Shown: positions 33,644 to 46,217 of the stretch, in pieces | How positions within the stretch are numbered: the first letter of the stretch is position 1 | Layout of the letters: each line of letters starts with the position of its first letter | Source of the DNA: Galeopsis tetrahit | Lineage: Eukaryota; Streptophyta; Magnoliopsida; Lamiales; Lamiaceae | Direction: 5' to 3' | NCBI GenBank assembly: GCA_963675135.1 | Contig: OY776128.1 | Span: 71,058,670-71,122,669, forward strand | DNA: 64,000 nucleotides | Position numbers and translations under genes: made by a program | The notes under the pieces: generated by a model | What the model was told of the DNA's origin: nothing | The model's database searches: none | What the model saw: the letters and a program-made list of their open reading frames with translations, nothing else

Positions 33644-35151
33644 GGGAAAATATCAATTTTGGTCACCCACTTTTACCTCTTTTCATATTTGGTCACCCAT
33701 CTTTAATCACTATCAAAATTGGTCATCCAATTATTATATTATACTCCCTCCATCCATGAAAAGTAGGGACATAGGGATGGGGCACAAGTTTTAAGAAAAT
33801 GGTAGATAAAGTAGATAAAGTAAGGGTATTATAGGGTATTGTGGGGTCCATTGTGAATAAAGTGATTGTTTAGGAATAAAGTTGATGGCAAATTGAGTAA
33901 TTAAGTGATAGTTGAAGGGTGATAGTTTCCATAAAGTGCATGGGACTACATTTGGTGGACAAAGAATATGTGTCAAATGGGACTACTTTTCGTGGACGGA
34001 GGGAGTATCAAAATTGATCACTCCGCTCATTGACTAACGGAGAAAGAGTTTTGAGCCGTGAAATTTCTCAAAAACTAAGGTTAAAACATTTTCATGCATC
34101 TTCCAAAACTAATGAAACAAACGCAGAAGTAAGAATGAAACATGGTCAAAAATTACCAATATTTACATCATATTTATAATATGTCAGAATTATGATGCAT
34201 CTTGTAGAACGTCATAATAGGTAAGAAGGAATTCTGATGCATTTGTAGAACGTGGTTTACTTTTTATTTTTTATTTTATAGATAATTAGGAAATGAGAAA
34301 CTCAGGAAATAGAAATTTATTTCAATTAATTTTAAATGTTCAATTGTTTGACTAACCTTTCAAGAAATCTGCAATAATGATCTTAATAGAAAAATATTTA
34401 GAATGAAAAATAAGTTTATGAAATTTTTCTTGAATGGATAATTTTAGAAAATTATTTACAATTAATTTTCACCACAAATTATGCTCCAATAATTATAAAT
34501 TGGGAAATGAATTGAAATAAGTTTATATCTCCAATTATTATACAAATTTAATATGAAACCAAGAATTGAAAAACAGAGTACAATTGTAAAAAAAAAAAAA
34601 CCAAAATACCATTCTATTTATTGAGTTTCTCATTTTCTGTAAACTAAAAAGTAAACAAACAAAAATGAATTCATAATTGAGTTAAATAATTATTAAAAAC
34701 TTACTGAAATTTTCTGACTACCCAGCAAGTTTCATGTTTTAGAAGATGCATGAGAAAGAATTCTCATTATCTATAAAATAAAAAGTAAACCAATAATATG
34801 GTTGATTGAATCACGTTCTAGAAGATGCATCAGAACTCCTCCTTCTGACCTGTTATAAATATAATGTAAATATTGATAATTTTTGCACATGTTTCATTCT
34901 TACTTCTGATGGTTTGTTTGATTAGTTCTAGAAGATGCATGAGAATTTTTTAAGCTTAGATTTTGAGAAATTTCACGGCTCAAAACTCTTTCTCCGTTAG
35001 TCAATGACAGATTGACTAACAGAATGATCAATTTTAATAGAATATAATAACTAGAATATAATAACTAGGTGATCAATTATGATAGTGACTAAATGTGGGT
35101 GACCAAATATGAAAAGAGGCAAAATTGGGTGACCAAAATTGATATTTTTCC
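33644..35151. mobile_element. MULE-like foldback element H with long inverted arms (1.5 kb)
   Basis: A perfect 9-bp TSD, TTTCAGTAA, lies at 33635-33643 and 35152-35160. Ends: left GGGAAAATATCAATTTTGGT, right (reverse complement) GGAAAAATATCAATTTTGGT. Complementarity continues far inward: GACTAACGGAGAAAGAGTTT (left, about 34032) is mirrored near 34980, and GATGCAT..TAGAACG blocks are mirrored near 34750-34940. This gives arms of roughly 500 bp outside the nested Stowaway. No coding capacity. A relic of the same family lies at 44037-44245. Confidence 0.85.
33744..34005. mobile_element. Stowaway MITE nested in H (262 bp)
   Basis: Ends CTCCCTCCATCCATGAAAAG and (reverse complement of right) CTCCCTCCGTCCACGAAAAG, with TA at 33742-33743 and 34006-34007. 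Confidence 0.9.
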
Positions 35152-35160
35152 TTTCAGTAA

Positions 35161-37460
35161 ATACGTTAGTTAGGGATTCTCATTCACTTGAGAATAATAT
35201 CAATTGAATAGATCCTCTAAATTGTATGGATTAAAAAAATCTAATCATATTTGGATTAAAAAAAAAGTGATACATTTAATATTGCGATTAATATTTTTTC
35301 TAATTTAACCGATATTTTTAAGTATTATGAATTATACATTTCAATAATTTAAGTGATATTTTTAACATTATGACTAATAAATTTCAATAATTTAAAGGGA
35401 TGTTCTTTAGTATTACAATTAGTAAATTTCAATAATTTAAGTAGAAAATCTAATAGCGAAACCAATGTTGCCTTGTTCGTGTGATGGGAACCGGAGACAA
35501 AAATATGAAAACGAGATTATATTGCCAAATCTATTTAAATATCATAAATGTTTGGACTATGAAAATGAAATTTCAGAAATTTAAATAAAGAATAGATTAA
35601 TTAGTAATGTCATGAAATGATTCGAGTAGTACGTTGGATTTCTCTAGGCCGCGTCACATATGGAAGTCGGCATGTGGTTGAAAATATTTGAAACTTTGAA
35701 TAACATGTATGAATGGTATATAATATAATATCGTCTTGAGTTAACTCGATAACATTTATCAGCTGAACATGAAGATCGATTTGACTCGTAAACGTGTTAA
35801 ATAAGTTAAGTTGAACCGAATTTAATAAAGAATATATGTGAAACTAGATAGACTCTCCCCTTCAAGTACATATTTATTTTTTACAATTTTAATTAAATGA
35901 AATCAACGTGCGGAATTAAATTTCTAGTATAAGAAAGATTCCAATGTCACAATAAAACCACCAATATAGAATGAAGGTGGTTTGAGGGCAAAAGCGTCAT
36001 ATATACTAAACGAAAACAATTACTTAAGGTGTAATATACGTTTCGTAATAAGGTGGGGCTTAGGTTTGACCACTGCCGCTTTATTTAATTATGTCTCTCT
36101 CACTCGTTCCAACTAATAATCATTCTCTCTCGTTTAAAATCTGTTTCTCTCTAGGGTTTTTATGTTTCTCCAAAAAAATTGTTTATAATTCTCGTGATTT
36201 GAACTTCGACATTTCGGTAGCTGCGTAATCTCCAAACCTCCCCAAACGAAAGTGATATTCCGCAACAGTTCAGAATTCAGCTGAATTTTTGGCTCTAAGG
36301 TTCGTTTCTGATTTTTTTCTTCTTATAAATCTTATATACGATATGCATTCTGCAGTGGAATACTCATTTTGAGGATTATATTAGGTTTGATATACGGAAT
36401 CTCATCAACGAAATTTTCAGCGTGTTATTCGAACAGCATTTTTATTTAATTTTGGCTATTTTTCTCTAGGCTGAATTTGTCAAGATTTCTGATCTTGGAC
36501 GAGATCTAACGTTTTATTTTGACGGAATCTTACGTTTGATTTAATCTGTACTTTTGAAAATCTGAAGATAAACATGGTTGAAACACATTTTGGCTCTAAA
36601 TAGTCTATAAAGCCTTGAGTAGTTCATTTTCTGTAAGCATTATTGTGTGGCATTTAAAATTTCTGAGTTTTTCAAAATATAAAAAATATATTCCGTTTTG
36701 GATTTATTTTTTTGAGCTTTTAGCCAGAGGCAGCGCATTCACCCTTCAACTTTCCGTTCCACAAGGCAAATAGGTTAACTTTTAATTTGATTATGCAAAT
36801 CAATGTAGGATCAAGAAAAAAGTTATTCCATCATGTAGTTATCGTCATATTCTTTTTCAAGTTGGGAAAAATGTGCTTTGTTTCTTGTAGGAATCTCTGT
36901 TTCAAATGTTTTTGATTTTGCAAATCCATGTTAATCCATAAAGGGCAGCAACTGTATACCAATACCTGAGTCATTTGACGCACGGGATCATTTCTTTCTG
37001 GTTTATATATCAGTACTTCCTCTAAGCAAGAATATTAATTTTCCTGTAGTATGCTAGAATTATGTGATAATTTCACCAGCCTATAGACTATAACGAGCTG
37101 GCCCCAACCTTGTTTTTCTGGTTCCAACTGTGATACAGAGAAGGGTTGCATTGGGATTTAGGTTGGTAGCTAACATAAAATTTGATATCCATAGTATGGA
37201 TCATATAAGAAATCGTGTGAAGTTTATGGCAGTCCTCAAACTGAGAGCATTTGTCTTGACCAATACGCGATGGCTAGATAGATCTGGACAGGCTAACAAT
37301 ATAGTGGGATTAAAGACACAGTTTCTTGTTGTTGATTAATTGAAGGAGGATATGTGAAACCTTAGTTTTATGATCTGCTCTGTCTTATGCAATTTAGTAT
37401 TCTTTCACTTGGCAGAAACGTATTGCTCGTGGTTAGGGCTCAAAGTTTTTAGCTTGCAAG
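35161..37460. other. Intergenic region and probable 5' leader of the pseudokinase gene
   Basis: From about 36080 the sequence looks like a transcribed leader: CT-rich (TCTCTCTC), then a good donor AAG|GTTCGT after 36299 and an acceptor GGCAG|AAACG at 37415, placing a large 5'UTR intron before the ATG at 37461. An alternative acceptor ATACAG lies at about 37137. The part before 36000 shows no gene. Confidence 0.5.
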
Positions 37461-40392
37461 ATGGGATGCTTTACGATTTTGAGAGGCAGGAAGAAGAAAT
37501 CTCTACAGCACACAGGGATTAAACGTGTCAACCCTCAAGAGCAGTCACCCACTGTTTTACCAGAGCCCCAAACTCAGGGACGTAGTCTACAATCTGCACC
37601 CCCAAGCTTTATAACCAGAGTAGAACCTGTTCATTTGTGTAAGAGCATGAGCAGTACTAAGACACGTACATTGTCAGCCCCATCAGCTCTTTTCGATGCT
37701 GAAAACGAGACAGTTGTCTCGTCTGGATGCGATGAACCAGAAGAGCCCAAGAGCCGTTTTGGATCGTCAAAAGAATATAATTCTCCAAGTCCACAACCTC
37801 TACCTCTTCCATCATCTCGTTGTAATAATGCTCTTAAGGCTACAACGAGCTTCAAGATGAGTGCTAGTGGCCCCCTGGATACATCTGAACCTCTTCCTAT
37901 GCCACGTACTTTGCCCCCATCTCTGTCAACTAAAGGAAACCTGATTAACTTTTCGTTTGAGGAAATTACATCAGCTTGTAATAACTTTTCTCCGGAGAGA
38001 TACATGTCTGAAAGCCTCTCTTCAGTCATTTATCGGGCTTCATTTTGGGAGGACCCTACAGGTTCAAGGAAGCTTGAAGCCTCTGTAACTCGCCTTCACC
38101 CTTCCAACCAGGTATTGTAGATCTGATGGTGGTATATTTCACTGATTGATTTTTTTTTTTACACTATAAATTATATCCTCTAAAATTTAGCTTTCATGGT
38201 AAAACTTGTTTACTTTTGGGAGTATACAACCCTGCATTTTGTCAAATTTTCTTTTCCAGTTTTCCCTCGCTGGAATCTGTAATTTTGTTTGCTGCCACTG
38301 AGTTCTATATATTTAAAGCCATAGTTTCTAATGGATAAAGCAATATGGTTACTCAGTGTTTTGTTATTGTTCCCCTTTTAAATTGTTCTCTAGTAAGGTT
38401 CTCATTTTCAGTAAAAACGTTTGGGTGATGTTTGTTTTGGGATATAAGTAACTTTTAAAAAAACTGATTTTGAAATCCTGATAAATAGTAAGATGTGTGT
38501 TTGTTTTGGGTTCGTGAGTAGGGTGGGATCTAAATTTATGTCAAACTAATGTATAAGAGTGAATGATGTATTATTATATTGTTGTTGGGTATGATTGTAA
38601 TTTGTAATGATTGGGTGATGTGGGTTATGATCCAAATATATTAAAGTGTAAGGAGAGGGAAGTGATTGTATTGAAAAGCGTGATAGTAGATTTATAAGTG
38701 TTGTAGTGGTGGTTATAAAATCGGATTTCAAAATCCTAATGTATAATCGATCCAATCTGATTTTGTTAAACCCAAAACCTGGTTTACAAAACCCAAAACA
38801 AACATAGCCCTGAATTTTTGTGCGCTTCTTCTATCAGTGGGGTTAGTCTAACAATATTGGTGCCTTTTCAGGGGCTGAAGGAATTTGTAAATGATGTAAA
38901 TACACTCTCGTCTTTGCAACATCCATTCCTCTGCAAATTGATCGGTTTTCATGCAAGGGAAGGCTCAGAAAACAGAATGTTAGTATATGAGAGGCTATAC
39001 CATGGAAGCTTGGATAGGCTTCTGTATGGAAGATCAGACGGTCCACCTATTGACTGGAATAGTAGGATGAAAGTCGTTTTATGTGCTGCATTAGGTCTTA
39101 CTTTTCTTCACGAGGAAGGCCCTTTTCAGGTAATAAAGATTTCCTTCGCCTTTGAATATGAGTCAGAATTCCTATGTGGGGATCTCCTTAAATGACATGT
39201 AGTTGTTTTATAAATGTTGGACAGGCGATGTTCCACGAATTCTCAACTGCAAATATACAGGTTGACAAGGATTTTAGTGCAAAGCTTTCTGGATATGGTG
39301 GCATTAGTCATATCCCAGAGACCGATATCTCCAGCCGCTCACCAGTAAGTGCCTTTATGTACTCACAAACATATTTTTCGTCCCTCGTTTTAGTTTGTCT
39401 GTGTGTTGGACTGTTGGGTAGTTTTTTTTGGATAATATCATTTTTGATCCCTTTCACTCACTATCCAACTTTTTCCTCTCATGCAATTATTTTGGGGTGT
39501 TAAATGCAATTATTTTGGGGTGTTAAATGTAATTAATAATGATTTTAGGGTGCTGTAGTTAATAATTTTTAAATAATTACCTGATTCCATCAATCAAACA
39601 AACTTCCACTAATGGTGGGACCAATTGTGAGAGTAAAAGGGTACTTATAGGACCAAGTTTGACTGTGACTGTGAGTGAAGAAGGGGACTAAAACTGTAAA
39701 AAGGCGAACTTTAAGGACCAAATGATATTGTCCCTTTTCTTTCTGCCATCTCAAATGACCTATATTTTTTTCAGGCCATGGCTAATCTTTCAGTTGAGAC
39801 ACTAGAGAAAGGGCTGTTAACCCCCAAGAGCAACGTCTGGAGTTTTGGAATAGTGCTTCTTGAATTGCTTACCGGAAGGAAGAATCTGGATAGTCGTCAT
39901 CCAAAAGAAGAGAGGAATTTAGTTAAGTGGAGTCGACCTTTTCTAGCAGACGATGGCAGACTCTCCCTCATCATGGACCCTCAACTAAAAGGGCGTTTCC
40001 CAGCCAAAGCCGCACGGGCTGTTGCTGATATCGCTCAGCTTTGTCTCCAAGTCGATCCATCGGAGAGGCCCACCATGAGAAGTGTTGTGGACCATCTGAA
40101 AACGATACAAGAGATAAAGTACACCTCACGGTTTCCACTGCAAGAACCTGGGTCCATTAGTAGGAAATATATGACGAAATCATTCAGTATGAATGGTATT
40201 ATTGTTTCAGGTTCGAGGACAGATTACTCTCCTAAAGTACCGTTGGTTTCTTTAACGAGGATGTCTGGTGTGCCACTGACTTTGCCGCCAAGAACTTGTT
40301 CGTCTGTGCTCTCATTGGAGGAGCTTGATCGACAGGAAAGACGGAGATCATCATCGACGTCTGTTGGTCGATCGAGTGTGGAGGGGTTCTGA
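37461..40392 (+). CDS. Receptor-like cytoplasmic kinase homolog, predicted pseudokinase
   Basis: Exons 37461-38111, 38872-39129, 39225-39344 and 39775-40392 join in frame to 548 codons. The N-terminus MGCFTILRG carries Gly2/Cys3, a likely N-myristoylation/S-acylation signal for the plasma membrane. A Ser/Pro-rich linker (~25-158) precedes a kinase-like fold (~160-455) with RLCK signatures: FSFEEITSACNNFS, HPFLCKLIGF, VYERLYHGSLDRLL and SNVWSFGIVLLELLTGRKN. The catalytic residues are gone. The Gly loop reads MSESLSSVIYRA, the VAIK lysine region reads LEASVTRL, HRDLK is replaced by MFHEFSTANIQ (~305-315), and DFG by SGYGG (~325-329). It therefore probably acts as a scaffold or allosteric partner. 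The regulatory core is well preserved, so it is unlikely to be a dead gene. Introns 1 and 3 contain TIR elements. Confidence 0.9.
38423..38810. mobile_element. TIR element in intron 1 of the pseudokinase gene
   Basis: Left GGGTGATGTTTGTTTTGGGA and right (reverse complement) GGGCTATGTTTGTTTTGGGT form TIRs. The target duplication is unclear. Related in its ends to the element at 45563-46016. Confidence 0.65.
39429..39734. mobile_element. Small TIR element in intron 3 of the pseudokinase gene
   Basis: Left TGGATAATATCATTTTTGAT and right (reverse complement) GGGACAATATCATTTGGTCC are partial inverted repeats of a MULE-MITE type. No clear TSD. Confidence 0.5.
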
Positions 40393-41596
40393 CTGTCGAT
40401 ACAGTAGTGGTTGTCGTTTAATTTATTTATTTATTTACTTTATAGAAGGTAAATATGTTTTAAGATTGGGTAGGAATGATTGAGTTAGTAGTTTGGTGAG
40501 TAAGTTTCTCACTTGCTCATTAGGAAAGTTGGAGCTTCTACATCATAACGTGTAAAAATTGTATGCAACCGTTTTGCGGTGCAAATATTTGAGGTAAAAG
40601 TTAACATTATTATAACAATTAGTTATAACACTTTTCTTTTTAAAACGTTTTATAATTACTTTTATATCTTTAAAATGAAAAATCCTCTATAAATTCATTC
40701 TCACAATATATTCAATTTTACATAAATGATACACAAATGTCAACTCTATATGAAAAGTGCATTGCTCAATTAACAAACATTATCATGTCGTAGCACCCCT
40801 ATTTTGAAGTTGACACGTCATCGAACTATGATGTGCGTCAAGTGTCTTGTGACCCACCACTTGCATGCAACTCCACTTTGAAACACATCAATTCTGAACT
40901 TAATTAATTTAATTGACAGAACATTCTCTTGTGTAAATTCACTGCACAATTTTGAAAAAGTTAGACCAAAGGCATTTAAGTCTAAAGGTCCAAGTTCAAA
41001 GTTCAAACACAACTACCAACCCTTATCTATTTGGAATTTCAATTCAGATTCTTCACTGTTTCTTTAATTTAGAAGGAGCAAGATGAAGAACATAAATATT
41101 TAAATTGCAAATGTGGATTTGTGATTTGATTAATGATGAGACCTAAAAGATGTTTCTAAAATCGGAGATGAAAATGTGGATTTGTGATTTTGATTAATGA
41201 TGAGAATGATTTAATATATGGAGTATCACTTTTAACTTCAATGCTATTACTGTATTACATTCTCGTATAAATTATTAGATCTTTTTTTTCTTTTTAAATG
41301 TATTACTACATGTTTTGAATCATATAGTTTTAAATTAGACCCTTTTCAATTTGCAACTTAAGCAGACTTCGTCATCTAAAACTTAAGGTGGAACTTGCAT
41401 TGCAATTGATATTTCAAAATTTCCAAATTAAATCAGAGTTGATAGAAAGTATTCGGACTCTCATTTACCGAAAATCACCCTGTAAAACAACAATAAATTT
41501 TCAGGGTATCTAAAATGAGATAACTAAATCAATGTATGTGATTTAGACCACAAAATGTGTCTCCTTCACTTAAATATTGTGCTAGTTTATCGTCAA
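40393..41596. other. Intergenic between convergent genes
   Basis: The 3' sides of the pseudokinase (+) and vacuolar sorting receptor (-) genes face each other. AT-rich; no further gene seen. Confidence 0.5.
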
Positions 41597-44500
41597 TCAT
41601 ACGCCCACGTGAGTCAAGTGATTCGGCACTTCCCCTTGATTGTCCAACGGCATGTACTGGGCCATGATAGCTCGAATCTCCGAATCCATGTATCCCTGCA
41701 TACCAACACGAGTATCATGTGTTCACACGAACTTTATCGATTGCAAAATCTAAGAGTATTGTTAACCAAGTTCATAAAAGTTCTTGTCAAAATTTAAAAG
41801 GGGTGTTAAAATGCTTACCCGAATCCTATATTTGTAAAGAGCATATGCAACACCTCCTGCCAGAGCTATTGCAAGAACGATCACCCACAATATGCCCCAA
41901 CTTACTTCCCTACTACCACCCTCTTTGTCTACATGGACCACAAAAATATTATATTAGTTTTAACAAGACAATTTTCGTACATTTTGTGATCGTACTTACT
42001 GATACACGTGTCGTGTTCATGAATGTAAAGCAAGTCGCGTCTGCAGGTGCATTCGTAGCTTCCCCACAGATTTTTGCAGATGCAATCGGGACATTGGCAT
42101 GCCGCCCTTTCCTTGCATTCATCAATATCTAAAATGCAGGATATAATCAATGTAGTTGACAAATCTCATATATGTGAACCAGGTTTATGCAAGCATTTTA
42201 CATTACCTTCACACCATTTAACTCCATCACCCCTAAATCCTGGAGGGCAACTGCAACCCGTAAGATGATTATCCTGACAATTTCACTAAACATTCAGCTT
42301 TCATCTCGTTTTAACTAAAAAAATTACATTCAACTCACAGAGCATGCCGAGTATGTCTGCCCATACTTAGTGTCCCTCCAACATCCTCCGTTGGTTATTT
42401 CACATCTCAACGGTCCAGAAGCTGAGACGAGAAAACGAGCAGAAACAACATGAGGCTAAAATGGCCATAACTTATAAAGAACTTCAAATAAGCATAACAT
42501 ATGACAAATACCTTCACAATTGGTATAACCATCGCCGATGAATCTAACGCCCTGCACAGTCGGGCAAAGACACACCCTCCCTCGGAAAGTATCCTGCAAC
42601 AAATTTATGTTTTAAACGAACTAGACACCATAATACACTCCAAATTGCAGATGAAAAATTTTAAAATACCCTGCAAGCAGTAATGTTAGCAGCATTGTCC
42701 TGCCAGCAACCGCCGTTGTTCACCAAACACTCATTTGTTTCCATATCTGCCCCCATAAATCATTTCAGTTATAACATACAATTCAGTTATAACTTAATAG
42801 TAGATATACTAACTTCTTGACAAACAAATGGCGGGCTCTGTAGTCTCTTCAAAACCCGAACAAATCGCCTTAATAACTGCTGCTTTATCCAGTTTCCCTG
42901 ATGATAAATGATAATTAGACTTAACTAAAATGTTCTACTTCACTATAAACTTGATGGTGTTTAATTAAAAACCTCTATATTGTCTGTTGTTTATAAATAG
43001 AGTCGGCAAAATCGTGACGTCCCCTCGAGGGCCTTTTCCAATCTGAGCATAGCATAAATTGCATCTGCAATTAATAGCTTTTAAAAAATAAAAATGCTAC
43101 AATTAAGTAACTAGGGGTTTGTTGTAACAACACTAAACCTGTGCATCCTGTTCTGCTTTCAACACTGGATTGTCTTCGTCAGCCTCGATATCCCCAATAC
43201 AATCGTCTATCTTCCTAACGTCGTATCCTGAATCAAGATTTGATATAAGTAAACAACGAGGGGGTAGGGTGGTTAAATTGCACGAAACTCATACATACCA
43301 AGTGACATAATAACTTTATCAGCACATTCTTTATTGTACATTTTTTCTCTCATGGGACACCTAATAGAAAAATCAGTAACATAATCCCACCATTGCCATG
43401 GCCTTCCATTTTCCTTTGCAACTTTAAAAAAACAAGCTTGTCGTAAATTCTGAACAACAACATCCCTCCCATCATACCCTTTGCTAAAATCCTGCTCAGG
43501 ATCAGGGGCACAGTATCTCCCATAGTTAATACACTGTGACTTACACTGCTCACTAAGTACAAAAGCCTCAGGGCAATACCACGTTATGTAACGTGGCGTA
43601 AACTCGGTGTACCCTTTCTGTTCAAGAATCTGAGCAGCTCCTTTGAAGTCTCTTACAAAATTTAACTGGCTGTCGCATTTGGGCCCGCATTCGTCGTTGC
43701 TGTTGGTCCAAAACTCGTACTCGACTCGCTCGTCTGGATGTGGCAGAGCCTCCCGCCAGTCGAGACTTATGCTCACCATTTCCCCGTTGGATAGAACCTT
43801 CTTGATACGGTCCCCTAGGGACTTGCTGATGAGTGCTGATGGAATGCTGATGTTTTGAAGATAGTTCGGCTGCCTCTCTCCGTCCTCTGGCGTGTCCATC
43901 GTGATCAATGGCTCGATTTTGTCGTCTGCCACCAGTATCGCCGCCGCTCCTGCCCTTTGTGCATTCCATGCCTTTAGTGTGAAATAGCAATCTGAAAATC
44001 AAAGTTCAACTCCATAAGTAAAAAATGACAAACATGTGCAAAAATATCACTTTTGATCAATATATTTTATCAACTTTTCAAATTTGGTCATCCACATTTA
44101 ATTACTATCAAAATTGGTCACTCAGTTATTATTTTCTATCAATTTTGATGCTGCTGTGTTTAATTCCTAACAGATTGACTAACGGAGAAAAAAGTTTTGA
44201 GCGACAACTTTTGTTTTACATCATTTTCCAGCTCAACTTTATCAATTGTCAACTATAATACTTATTAAAACATTTTGATATTATTATCTCAACAATCGTG
44301 ACAATATTTTTACTCTATTGAGTTGTAACAAGCAAAAATAATTTATAACAGAAAAAAAGTTTCTGGCTCCCCGTCACTGATTTCACAATACATTGAAAGA
44401 TGTGAGAAATTAGATACATACCCCCTCTATCGGCAAGAAGGAAGACAGGAATTCCAGCACGCTTATTCTTCCATGAAATATCAGCATCTTTAAAATTTCG

Positions 44501-44725
44501 ACATCCTTTTTCATTTGATTTTGGATAGAAAATGGATCCAACCATTGTTCCACCATACTGTGGAACACCAAAATTCCCGATTGCACATTCGTATGTACCT
44601 TTCACTGATTCTGGAGTTGATATTCTCAGATTATTTTTCTCCACTACAAATCTTCCCCAACACCTCGATCCATTCATAATCATAATCACAAAAACGCACC
44701 ACAAATCTGCAAACCTTAATCTCAT
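41597..44725 (-). CDS. VSR: Vacuolar sorting receptor (BP-80/VSR family)
   Basis: Twelve exons on the minus strand join in frame to 628 codons: 44422-44725, 43299-43991, 43139-43227, 42973-43042, 42814-42897, 42670-42746, 42512-42593, 42339-42421, 42207-42273, 42000-42128, 41819-41928, 41597-41695. A signal peptide (MRLRFADLWCVFVIMIM) is followed by a PA domain (~45-165) and the Cys-rich central domain (WYCPEAFVLSEQCKSQCINY). EGF-like repeats follow, including the calcium-binding DIDECKER unit (~517). One transmembrane segment (~570-590) precedes a cytosolic tail with YMPL (~610-613), the clathrin-adaptor sorting motif. The protein ferries soluble cargo from the trans-Golgi to prevacuolar compartments. 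Length and intron count fit the family. The C-terminal HLTHVGV differs from the tails I recall, but the tail is variable. Confidence 0.96.
44037..44245. mobile_element. Relic of element-H family in VSR intron 1
   Basis: Contains TTTGGTCATCCACATTTAAT, CAAAATTGGTCACTCAGTTA and GATTGACTAACGGAGAAAAA, in the same order as the left arm of H. No paired end or TSD was found. Confidence 0.65.
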
Positions 44726-46217
44726 TTTTTTTTTTTTTTTTGTATAAAATTCAAGTGACAACACAGTGCTGTTTGTGATCAATAAATTTTCGTAAAATTT
44801 TTAACGTGAATTTACAGAGAAGAATTGAAGGAGAGAGAGAATATTTTTGTAAGTGTGTGATTACACACTATTGTAAACTAGTATACTCAGTGAGTTCATG
44901 ATTTTTTTATTTTTTTTTACATGTCAACTCAAAAATGACGTGTAATTTGGGAGCGAAAAAATGGTGTAGATCTAAGAAACCGTTGGTTGATCATTTCTAA
45001 ATCAGGAATAATGGTTGGTCAATTTTTTTTTTCAGCGAATAAAGTAATTTTTTATATACATTTTTGATGTAGCCAAAAAAAAAAAAAAAAAAACTGTGAT
45101 GCACCTAGTCTGTATCTAATTATTGCATCAAATTAAATAGGGAAATAAACCCACTTTAAAATCATCTTAGCTGGTTTTAAGAGGGTTTGCCGCAAATTAG
45201 TGTCAAATTTACAATAAACTTTTTGCAACTCCGAGTTCAAAATGTTACTATAATTATCTACCCTTATATACTAATTCTAAATCTATTATTTCCTACGTGG
45301 CTCTCCCTAATCTTTCCTTTTCAATTTTCTATTTTTCTTAAATTTCTGCATTTTTTTTATTAAACGGTTTATTTTAATTTTCTCTCTTCTCTTAACTTCT
45401 TCATCCGTTTAAATTTCTTAAATAATTATAATTTAATTTATAATATCAATTTTCATTTTTTTAATTTTTCTTTTTATCATTTTTTTTTTTTTAGTATCCC
45501 GCTGTAATACGCGGGTTTTGCACTAGTTTATTATATTTCTTAATACAAACTTAAAACACTTGGGGGGTGTTTCTTTTGGGCTTTGGGTGGTTCTAAAAAC
45601 CAGATTTTTGAAATCCTGGTTTTTGAAATCCCGATGAATAGAGTAATATGAGTGTTTCTTTTGGGTTTTGGAATAGTGAAGGATTTAACTTTATGTCAAA
45701 TCAAATTGTAAGATTGAATGAATTTGTATTATTATATTATTGTTTGATGAGATTATAATGATTGATTAAGTGTGTAATGATTAAATGTATTATATTATTG
45801 TATTATTATATTATTATAGTATTATTATATTATTGTTGAGAAAGAATATAATGATTGAAGTAATATTATATAGATATAACTTTATGTCAAATCAATATGT
45901 TTGATAGGGGTGGTTTTGAGTGGATTTTGAAAACCGGTTTTTAAATCCCGAAGTAACACGGGTTTTGGATCTTGAAATCCAAAACCTGGTTTTTAAAACC
46001 AAAAGTAAACATGCCCTTGGGATTTAACAGACTGCAGTAAAATGAGGAGAAACCCATTCAAAAGAAAGAAAAACTCAACAGAAAATATTTCTCCCTTAAT
46101 TTATAATGTAAACATTCTCAACTAACTCTATTTACTTGAATGAGGGAATATGCCCCTAATTTTTCCAGAAGAAAAACAGAGATAGTGATTCTCTCTGAAT
46201 CTTTCAAATTACATCAA
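44726..46217. other. Intergenic, VSR promoter side and 3' of the KEN-box gene
   Basis: Upstream of the VSR ATG a GA-rich leader (GAAGGAGAGAGAGAATA, about 44825-44842 on the plus strand) is seen. Otherwise AT-rich DNA holding one TIR element (45563-46016). Confidence 0.45.
45563..46016. mobile_element. TIR element, superfamily uncertain (454 bp)
   Basis: Left GGGGGTGTTTCTTTTGGGCT and right (reverse complement) GGGCATGTTTACTTTTGGTT, with a possible 3-bp TTG duplication. The ends resemble PIF/Harbinger MITEs, but the target is not the usual TWA. Confidence 0.6.

Noticed and set aside
43273..43298. Extension of VSR exon 2 into MYEFRAI
   Set aside because: This is read-through into the intron after the donor at 43298.
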